From NCBI GenBank assembly GCA_049976245.1, contig JBMFIQ010000076.1, positions 1 to 5,038 of the forward strand: a DNA stretch of 5,038 bases. The letters run 5' to 3'. Below the pieces are notes generated by a model that saw only the letters and a program-made list of their open reading frames with translations, was not told where the DNA came from and searched no databases. Below are positions 1 to 5,038 of this stretch, one piece after another. The position numbers and the translations under genes are program-made. The stretch is from Microbacter sp049976245. GTDB taxonomy: Bacteria > Bacteroidota > Bacteroidia > Bacteroidales > Paludibacteraceae. Numbering within the stretch: the first letter of the stretch is position 1; every line of letters starts with the position of its first letter.

Positions 1-1620
1 ATCCGCATCAAAAACACCTTCAATCCTTCCGCATCGGGAACATACATCTCTTGCGAAAAAACCAACGATGCCGGAAAAGCTATCAAAGGGATCTCTTCCA
101 TCAACGACACCTGCCTCATCACAGTGCAAGGATTGGGCATGGTGGGAGTAATTGGCGTCAACTATCGCATTTTCAGAGCACTTGCCAAAGCAGGCATCAG
201 CGTCTTTTTGGTTTCGCAGGCGGCCTCCGAAAACAACACCTCATTTGCCGTTCGTAATAGCGATGCTGATCTGGCTGTTAAAGTGTTGGACGAAGAGTTT
301 GCCAAAGAAATTGAACAAGGCGAAATGAACCATGCCTTAGCCGAAAAAGATCTGGCCACTGTAGCCATTGTGGGCGAAAACATGAAACGCACTCCCGGCA
401 TTGCCGGTAAATTGTTCGGAACATTAGGGCGAAACGGCATCAACGTCATTGCCTGTGCACAAGGGGCTTCCGAAACCAACATCTCCTTTGTCACCGATCT
501 GCATTCGCTGCGCAAAGCCTTAAACGTCATCCATGACTCTTTCTTCCTTTCGGACTATCAAATGCTGAACATCTTTCTGGTGGGAACTGGCACCGTGGGA
601 AGCCATTTATTGAGACAAATTGAACAACAACAACCCGGATTGATGGCACAAAAAGGATTGAAGCTCAACGTAGTCGGCATTGCCAATGCCCATTATGCCT
701 TGTTTGACCGCGACGGCATTCAGCTCAAAAACTTTCGACAGGAATTGACCGAAAAAGGAAAACCCTCGTCCGTACCATTCCTGCTGAATGAGATACTGGA
801 AATGAACATTTTCAATTCCGTATTTGTGGATTGTACCGCCAGCTCCGAAGTAGCCTCCATTTACAAAACCTTGTTGTCAAACAACATATCCGTAGTGGCA
901 GCCAACAAAATAGCGGCTTCGTCGGCCTATTCCATCTATGCCGAACTCAAAAGTATTGCCGCCAAACGAGGCATCAAATTTTTGTTTGAGACCAATGTGG
1001 GAGCAGGATTGCCCATCATGAACACCATCAATAACCTGATTAATTCAGGCGACCGCATTCTCAAAATGGAAGCCGTGTTATCGGGTACGCTCAACTACAT
1101 CTTCAATACGCTGAGTGCTGAAAACACACTGAGTAAAACCATCCGCATGGCCAAAGAAGCAGGCTATTCCGAACCCGATCCGCGCATCGACCTGAGCGGA
1201 AAAGACGTCATCCGCAAACTCATCATCTTAAGCCGCGAAGCCGGTTACAAGGTGGAACAATCCGATGTCGAATGCCGACTCTTCATCCCCGATCACTATT
1301 TTGAAGGATCGTTGGACGACTTCTGGCAACAGATCACCGAACTCGATGAAGTGTTTGAACAAAAACGCCAACGACTCGAAGCAGAACAAAAACGCCTGCG
1401 CTTTGTAGCCAAAATGGAAGAAGGACATTGTGAAGTGGGACTGCAGGAAGTGGACATGCACCATCCGTTCTATGACCTCGAAGGCAGCAACAACATCCTG
1501 ATGTTGACCACCGAACGCTACAACGACTACCCAATGATCATCAAAGGATACGGCGCCGGAGCCAATGTCACGGCTGCCGGCGTCTTTGCCGACATCATCA
1601 GCATCGCCAACATTCGTTGA
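1..1620 (+). CDS. thrA: Bifunctional aspartokinase/homoserine dehydrogenase, 3' part (5' end outside window)
   Basis: The reading frame is open from base 1 to a TGA at 1618-1620, giving 539 residues. Members of this family are about 810-820 residues, so roughly the first 270-280 (most of the kinase domain) lie upstream. The protein makes aspartyl phosphate from aspartate and reduces aspartate semialdehyde to homoserine, in the cytoplasm, for threonine and methionine synthesis. Numbering from base 1, residues 1-15 match the end of the kinase domain (KNTFNPSASGT), and about 38-185 form the paired ACT regulatory region. The two repeated motifs SQAASE and AQGASE keep the Gln residues (73 and 154) that bind threonine in plant AK-HSDH, so threonine feedback inhibition is likely. 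The dehydrogenase follows: nucleotide-binding GTGTVG at 195-200, AANK at 300-303, NVGAGLP at 332-338. The homoserine dehydrogenase signature spans 384-406 with Glu391, Asp402 and Lys406 all present. No frameshift or missing catalytic residue is visible. The GTG at 124 is internal, not the start. Confidence 0.97.
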   Translation: MRIKNTFNPSASGTYISCEKTNDAGKAIKGISSINDTCLITVQGLGMVGVIGVNYRIFRALAKAGISVFLVSQAASENNTSFAVRNSDADLAVKVLDEEFAKEIEQGEMNHALAEKDLATVAIVGENMKRTPGIAGKLFGTLGRNGINVIACAQGASETNISFVTDLHSLRKALNVIHDSFFLSDYQMLNIFLVGTGTVGSHLLRQIEQQQPGLMAQKGLKLNVVGIANAHYALFDRDGIQLKNFRQELTEKGKPSSVPFLLNEILEMNIFNSVFVDCTASSEVASIYKTLLSNNISVVAANKIAASSAYSIYAELKSIAAKRGIKFLFETNVGAGLPIMNTINNLINSGDRILKMEAVLSGTLNYIFNTLSAENTLSKTIRMAKEAGYSEPDPRIDLSGKDVIRKLIILSREAGYKVEQSDVECRLFIPDHYFEGSLDDFWQQITELDEVFEQKRQRLEAEQKRLRFVAKMEEGHCEVGLQEVDMHHPFYDLEGSNNILMLTTERYNDYPMIIKGYGAGANVTAAGVFADIISIANIR

Positions 1621-1679
1621 AAACAATTTTCAGAACAAGACAATTTGAACTGAAAAATAGCCCCAAAACAAAACCATTT

Positions 1680-2123
1680 ATGATGGAAACTCAGTTACAA
1701 CGATTCCTGATAGCGCAGGAAAAGGATTATCTGAAAGTGCTTGAAGAAATGAAAGCCGGTCGGAAACAAAGCCATTGGATGTGGTATGTTTTCCCACAAT
1801 GGATAGGGCTTGGGCACAGTGAAATGGCAACATTTTATGCCATCAAGAACCTTGAGGAGGCAAAAGCTTACCTTGCTCATCCCATTCTCGGATCGCGACT
1901 GCGTGAAATAAGCCAAGAGCTGTTGAAACTCAACGAAAACGATCCTTTTCGGATTTTTGGCAAGCCCGATAACTTAAAACTGCAATCGTGCATGACCCTT
2001 TTTTTCACCGTGGACGAAACAAAACCATCCGTTTTTCAACAAGTCATTGAGAAATATTTCAACAGACAATGGGATGAAAGAACTTTAAGACGCATTCATG
2101 CCGATCCCCTGCCCCATTCGTGA
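1680..2123 (+). CDS. DUF1810 family protein, function unknown
   Basis: This is a 147-residue soluble protein with no signal peptide or membrane segment. It matches the DUF1810 family along its whole length, which is the usual size for the family. Recognisable family motifs are GRKQSHWMWYVFPQ (27-40), YAI (53-55), AYLAHPILGSRL (63-74) and FGKPDNLKLQSCMTLF (93-108). The Trp/Pro-rich first motif and the HP..G.RL motif look like the conserved core. The biochemical role is not established as far as I know; some databases call such proteins 'calpastatin', which I regard as an unsupported name. The open frame extends back to a TTG at 1617 that overlaps the thrA stop. That 21-residue extension is not part of the family domain, so I chose the ATG at 1680; the adjacent ATG at 1683 is equally possible. 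No clear Shine-Dalgarno is present, only an A-rich leader. The gene sits 59 bases after thrA on the same strand and may be read through from it. Confidence 0.88.
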   Translation: MMETQLQRFLIAQEKDYLKVLEEMKAGRKQSHWMWYVFPQWIGLGHSEMATFYAIKNLEEAKAYLAHPILGSRLREISQELLKLNENDPFRIFGKPDNLKLQSCMTLFFTVDETKPSVFQQVIEKYFNRQWDERTLRRIHADPLPHS

Positions 2124-2149
2124 TGAGTTTTGCCGTTTCGATGAATAAA

Positions 2150-2180
2150 AAGTGCATGGTATTTTCACACTCATGCATTT
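2150..2180 (-). terminator. Possible Rho-independent terminator of the bat operon
   Basis: An inverted repeat TGCATG (2153-2158) / CATGCA (2172-2177) encloses a 13-base loop and can be extended by A-T pairs to 2150 and 2180. Read on the minus strand, the downstream arm is followed by CTTTTTATT, a reasonable U-tract, about 35 bases beyond the batE stop. The stem is short and AT-rich, and on the minus strand the extension crosses an A/C mismatch. On the plus strand the same position is a G-U pair, but the T-run after it is poor. It is therefore best read as terminating batE, with a possible weak effect on the DUF1810 transcript. Confidence 0.4.
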
Positions 2181-2184
2181 ATGA

Positions 2185-2201
2185 AGCAAACCTGCTTTGC
2201 T
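2185..2201. repeat. Small inverted repeat (hairpin) between convergent genes
   Basis: A perfect 6-base inverted repeat, AGCAAA (2185-2190) and TTTGCT (2196-2201), has a 5-base loop. It lies 12 bases beyond the batE stop on the minus strand and 61 bases beyond the DUF1810 stop on the plus strand. Read on the plus strand, it is followed within six bases by TTTT. It may act with the neighbouring hairpin as a two-sided transcription end, or simply protect a 3' end. There is no strong U-tract directly abutting it on either strand, so a terminator role is uncertain. Confidence 0.4.
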
Positions 2202-2213
2202 GTGGCGTTTTCC

Positions 2214-2963
2214 TTAAATTTTTTCAATGCTGGTTGAAGGAATAAAACCTTCGTTGCCGTCGGGAAGAATGATTTCCGTCCAACCCGAAATTTCGTTCGA
2301 AATGGTCACTTTGGTTCCTTCATGCAGGACAAACATATCTTTTGAATTGAGCGAAGGAGCATCTTTGGCCGTCACGGCCGGATCCATGATGATGCCGGCA
2401 GTGCTGTCGATGACCTTGTGGCTTTGTTTCTCAGCATACGAAAAACCAATGATAAAGACAAAAAACAACACAATGGCAGCACTAAATCCGGCCTTTCGAC
2501 GCTGTTTGTAAGTGGAAAAAAAGTACAACAAAACCGATAACAACATCAAGACAAAAGCCACCATGCTGATCACCGCCCACTTATTGGACGAAAACAGATT
2601 ACCAAAATCATCAATCCATTGCAACAGAAAAAACTGAGAAGTAACGTCCACATTGTCCACCACTTTCAACTGTGCAATCCGAAGATTAAACCGAGCGTTG
2701 TCATAGTTGGGATCCAACAAAAGAGCTCGATTGTAGTTCAAAATGGCTTTACCCAAATTTCCGGTACGATAATAGGCATTTCCCAAATTATAGTAGAGCT
2801 GAGGCGCATTTCCCTCAATCTGCCTAATCATTTCATACTGTTGGGCAGCAGCGGCATATTGTCCCTTGGAATACAATGCATTGGCTTTTTGCAATGATAA
2901 TTCCTGACTCGACAGAGACAAAGCAACCAACATGAAAATCCAAAAAAATTGCATCCGTTTCAT
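2214..2963 (-). CDS. batE: BatE: TPR and SH3-like membrane protein of the aerotolerance operon
   Basis: This 249-residue protein has the domain order of BatE. Residues 1-19 form a signal peptide or N-terminal anchor. About 22-52 and 54-87 are two TPR units (ALYSKGQYAAAAQQYE; YYNLGNAYYRTGNLGKAI), typical of protein-protein contact. Hydrophobic spans lie at about 129-150 and 159-176, followed by an SH3-like region at about 185-249 (GTKVTISNEISGWTEI, then DGNEGFIP). The basic loop KQRRK (153-157) between the spans should be cytoplasmic, which places both the TPR part and the SH3-like tail in the periplasm. The Bat cluster was linked to oxygen tolerance in Bacteroides fragilis; the molecular role of BatE is unknown. 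The ATG at 2963 begins 19 bases after the batD stop, so the two are co-transcribed. A second in-frame ATG at 2954 would give an equally good signal peptide. No Shine-Dalgarno is visible. Confidence 0.9.
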   Translation of the reverse strand: MKRMQFFWIFMLVALSLSSQELSLQKANALYSKGQYAAAAQQYEMIRQIEGNAPQLYYNLGNAYYRTGNLGKAILNYNRALLLDPNYDNARFNLRIAQLKVVDNVDVTSQFFLLQWIDDFGNLFSSNKWAVISMVAFVLMLLSVLLYFFSTYKQRRKAGFSAAIVLFFVFIIGFSYAEKQSHKVIDSTAGIIMDPAVTAKDAPSLNSKDMFVLHEGTKVTISNEISGWTEIILPDGNEGFIPSTSIEKI

Positions 2964-2982
2964 TATCGATTCGTTCTATGGG

Positions 2983-4803
2983 TTATTTTAATTTGTTTTC
3001 AATCAATTCAATCATGGCAACGGCTTCGTCAAAAATCTCATTCATTGATTTTGAACCGGCTGCAGGTGCATATTGAGCAAATTCCGATGTATTTAACAGA
3101 TCAATCAGTCGTTGAATCACCGGCACTTCGACATTTCTTTCCAATAAGCCGTTTTCCATAGCCTGTTTCGTCAAATCGGCCGTAGGAATGTTCAGCTTGT
3201 CGCTCATATAGCCCCAAATAGCCTTCAAAATTTCTTCATAAAACCGTTCCTTATTGTTTTCCTTCAAATAGAGAGAGGCCATTTTTAACCGCTTCAACGC
3301 CATCTTATTGGCTTTTTTGGTACGCCGCAAGGCCACATTGGCATTCTCACGCGCCTGTTTTCGGAAAATGTAGAACAACAACAACGCCAAAAGCAACATC
3401 ACCGGATAGGCAGCGAGGAAAGCACTCGATTGAATCAAAAATTGCTGTTGCCGCGTGACCTTGAAATTTCCGGTTTCAATGTAGCGAATATCCTGATTCA
3501 GGAGTTTCACATTCTCCTTTTGAGGCATGCTATTGTAAACCGAAGCGGAAGTAACAGGCCCCTGATCGACATGAATCTTGTATTCGGGCGTCGAAAGCGT
3601 TTTGTATGTCCGCGTCGAAACATCGAAATAAGAGAATGAAACCGGAGCTATGGTAAAATCACCTGCCTGTCGTGGAATGGCAATGTAATCAATGGTTTTG
3701 GTTCCGGTCACGCCATTGGCGGTGGTGCGGTAATTGTTGTCCACTTTCGGATCGTACGTATCAAATCCTTGTGGAAAAGCCACAGGCAAATTATTGATTA
3801 ATTTCAAATTACCCGTTCCTGTAATCTTCAGTTCCAACGTAATGGCTTCATTGGTTTTAACAATGGATTTGGACAAATTGGAACTCAACTGGAAATTACC
3901 GACAGCCCCCGAAAATGATGCCGGTTTATCTTTAAGTGGCAATGGTTCGACTTCGATTCGGATAGGCGGTGCAACCAAAACTTTTTTAATATCCTGATAC
4001 GTATCAAAGAAATCGTCGAAAATGCTGTGAACTTTTTGTTGTGTACGCAATCGGATGATGGCGGTACAAGCCGCACGGTCAATAGTGATCTCCCCCGAGC
4101 GTTGCGGGAATAACAACACTTGATAGATGACCGCCGTGGTGTAGTTTCGTCCGTTGTAATGTTCAAGTTGAGTTTGCCGATCGTTCGACAAATCAATTTG
4201 TTGCATGACAAAATTTTTAAAATCGGGGAATTTGACATCTTCAAACCCCACAATGTCGGGAATGGAATACAACTTGTAGGTCACCAAAAATGCTTCCTGT
4301 TCATACACTTTTGTTTTGGAAACGATGGCTCTGATGAACACATCCTGATTACCTGCCGATTGAAAAGCAGTGCCGCTTTCCGAGCTAATACTGCCTCCTT
4401 GTGATGATTTGGGAGCGTTTTTATCGGGAGGCAACACCGTAATGGACAATCCATTGGACATCAAGCGTTGATTATTGACCACAATGGATGCCGGCCCAAT
4501 GCTGTAAGTACCCACCTTTTTAGGCATCAACATGAGCGTAAACGACATGGAGCTGCTGTAAACGCCATTAATGCTTTGCTCCGAGCGTGCGGTAAAAGGG
4601 CCGGCCACAATGTCGAACCCAGCAATGGAAGGCGTTCTTAATTCATTCGGATCAGCTAAAGTATTGATGGTATAGACCAATTGAAAGGCATTCCCCATAA
4701 CAACCGACGCCGGCGCCTTGGCTCTGAAAACGATGTTATTCCCATAACCATGACCTATGCTCAAGGTCATTAATGCAATGGCAACAAAGACTGCTTTTCT
4801 CAT
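2983..4803 (-). CDS. batD: BatD: periplasmic aerotolerance protein with C-terminal membrane anchor
   Basis: This 606-residue protein matches the BatD (oxygen tolerance) family in length and layout. Residues 1-21 are a signal peptide (basic MRK, hydrophobic core, GHGYG before a likely cleavage site). Residues from about 22 to 455 form a beta-rich periplasmic part that appears to hold three successive immunoglobulin-like segments, roughly 24-125, 155-285 and 300-412. The second opens with VFIRAIVSKTKVYEQE and the third contains ITGTGNLKLI, both familiar BatD stretches. A single membrane span lies at about 459-480, followed by a basic stretch (RKQAREN, RRTKKANK) and a helical cytoplasmic tail of about 125 residues. 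It probably forms an envelope complex with the VWA proteins BatA/BatB and with BatC/BatE; this is inference. The frame runs back to a TTG at 4839, but that would overlap the batC end and hide the signal peptide. The ATG at 4803 has a good ribosome site and is preferred. Confidence 0.92.
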   Translation of the reverse strand: MRKAVFVAIALMTLSIGHGYGNNIVFRAKAPASVVMGNAFQLVYTINTLADPNELRTPSIAGFDIVAGPFTARSEQSINGVYSSSMSFTLMLMPKKVGTYSIGPASIVVNNQRLMSNGLSITVLPPDKNAPKSSQGGSISSESGTAFQSAGNQDVFIRAIVSKTKVYEQEAFLVTYKLYSIPDIVGFEDVKFPDFKNFVMQQIDLSNDRQTQLEHYNGRNYTTAVIYQVLLFPQRSGEITIDRAACTAIIRLRTQQKVHSIFDDFFDTYQDIKKVLVAPPIRIEVEPLPLKDKPASFSGAVGNFQLSSNLSKSIVKTNEAITLELKITGTGNLKLINNLPVAFPQGFDTYDPKVDNNYRTTANGVTGTKTIDYIAIPRQAGDFTIAPVSFSYFDVSTRTYKTLSTPEYKIHVDQGPVTSASVYNSMPQKENVKLLNQDIRYIETGNFKVTRQQQFLIQSSAFLAAYPVMLLLALLLFYIFRKQARENANVALRRTKKANKMALKRLKMASLYLKENNKERFYEEILKAIWGYMSDKLNIPTADLTKQAMENGLLERNVEVPVIQRLIDLLNTSEFAQYAPAAGSKSMNEIFDEAVAMIELIENKLK

Positions 4804-4811
4804 ATCATAAT

Positions 4812-4816
4812 TCCTT
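4812..4816 (-). promoter_or_regulatory. Shine-Dalgarno of batD (decides the start)
   Basis: On the minus strand AAGGA, within AAAAAGGA, lies 8 bases before the ATG at 4803. This is the only convincing Shine-Dalgarno in the window and supports ATG 4803 over the upstream TTG at 4839. An out-of-frame ATG lies five bases before the chosen start but meets a stop after one further codon (ATGATATGA), so it should not matter or could at most reduce initiation slightly. Confidence 0.7.
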
Positions 4817-4832
4817 TTTATTGACTTCCTCG

Positions 4833-5038
4833 TTACCAATCTTTAGCAGGTTGTGCCGAGTGCATTTGAACCCGCTGCTGATTGATCTTATTTTGAACCT
4901 GATTTTCTTCCTGTTGAATGGAATTCAAGATTTGCTCCGCATTTTGTTTTGACATGCCGCCTCCCTGAGGTTGCTGTTGATTTTGATTGTTGTTGTTCTG
5001 ATTTTTCTTGTTGTTATTGTTATTCTGTTGATTTTGGT
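4833..5038 (-). CDS. batC: BatC, C-terminal end only (5' part outside window)
   Basis: Reading the minus strand from the window edge, 67 codons stay open and end in TAA at 4833-4835; two bases of a further codon remain at the edge. The visible part has two sections. First is a low-complexity stretch of about 24 residues made almost wholly of Gln and Asn with two Lys. After GGG comes a tail, MSKQNAEQILNSIQQEENQV through to the final AKDW. That tail, with its NAEQ-L-----EE pattern and terminal KDW, is the way BatC proteins of Bacteroidales usually end. The TPR part that defines the family would lie to the right. The stop is 29 bases before the batD ATG, consistent with one operon. Identification rests on the tail and on the position before batD. 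Confidence 0.8.
   Translation of the reverse strand, partial: QNQQNNNNNKKNQNNNNQNQQQPQGGGMSKQNAEQILNSIQQEENQVQNKINQQRVQMHSAQPAKDW
4965..5036 (-). repeat. Gln/Asn-codon low-complexity tract within batC
   Basis: A 72-base stretch, on the minus strand almost only CAA, CAG, AAC and AAT codons, encodes about 21 Gln/Asn out of 24 residues. It probably acts as a flexible linker between the TPR part and the C-terminal tail of BatC. Such near-repetitive codon runs can vary in length between strains; here the repeat is imperfect. The tract may continue past the window edge. Confidence 0.75.

Larger units (their letters stand above)
2124..2213. other. Convergent intergenic region
   Basis: Ninety bases separate the stop of the DUF1810 gene (+) from the stop of batE (-). 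No reading frame of note lies here. The content is the two inverted repeats described separately, in otherwise AT-rich DNA. Since both flanking genes point inward, promoters are not expected, and transcription termination is the most plausible role. Confidence 0.7.

Noticed and set aside
162..530. 122-residue minus-strand open frame opposite the ACT region of thrA
   Set aside because: It is antisense to conserved ACT-domain coding sequence, with no ribosome site or recognisable domain; a shadow frame.
1228..1626. 132-residue minus-strand open frame opposite the end of thrA
   Set aside because: It lies wholly antisense to strongly conserved homoserine dehydrogenase sequence and resembles no family I recognise. 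It is best explained as a shadow of the thrA codon pattern.
1635..1652. Possible Bacteroidota -7 element (TAnnTTTG-like) before the DUF1810 gene
   Set aside because: Only the TTTG half is present (ACAATTTG); the leading TA is missing and no matching -33 element is evident, so no promoter is called.
1617..1679. TTG-initiated N-terminal extension of the DUF1810 gene overlapping the thrA stop
   Set aside because: The 21 extra residues lie outside the family domain, and two ATG codons at 1680 and 1683 fit the normal family length.
3885..4253. 122-residue minus-strand frame overlapping batD in another phase
   Set aside because: It sits inside the continuous, well-matched batD frame; its composition (many Arg, Ser, Cys) is typical of an out-of-frame translation.
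1..5038. Mobile elements, CRISPR arrays, tRNA/rRNA, riboswitches or a defence system
   Set aside because: No transposase, integrase, direct-repeat array, tRNA-like cloverleaf or defence-gene motif was seen. The window is almost fully occupied by the listed genes.

Overview
The window looks like ordinary chromosomal DNA from a Bacteroidota bacterium, probably of the order Bacteroidales. It carries the end of an aspartokinase/homoserine dehydrogenase gene of the Bacteroides/enteric bifunctional type. On the other strand it carries a batC-batD-batE run, the distal part of the Bacteroides aerotolerance (Bat) cluster. The mostly A-rich, weakly Shine-Dalgarno-like translation starts also fit this phylum. 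The taxonomic call is inference from gene content and protein similarity recalled from memory; no search was run.

Layout: positions 1-1620 (+) hold the 3' two thirds of thrA: the end of the kinase/ACT regulatory part and the whole homoserine dehydrogenase. After a 59-base gap, a small DUF1810-family gene lies at 1680-2123 (+). A 90-base convergent intergenic region (2124-2213) contains two inverted repeats and probably ends transcription from one or both sides. On the minus strand, read right to left, are the C-terminal end of batC (4833-5038, cut by the window edge), batD (2983-4803) and batE (2214-2963). They are tightly spaced (29 and 19 bases) and evidently form one operon.

The plus-strand genes concern threonine/methionine biosynthesis plus an uncharacterised small protein. 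The minus-strand genes encode envelope proteins. BatD is a large periplasmic protein anchored near its C-terminus. BatE is a TPR protein with two membrane spans and an SH3-like tail. BatC ends in a Gln/Asn-rich stretch and a conserved-looking C-terminal tail. In Bacteroidota these usually follow moxR, a DUF58 gene, and batA/batB (VWA-domain proteins), which would lie to the right of this window.

No mobile element, CRISPR array, RNA gene or convincing new system was found. The mild points of interest are the DUF1810 gene where threonine-pathway genes are often found, the inverted repeats between the convergent units, and the Gln/Asn tract in BatC.
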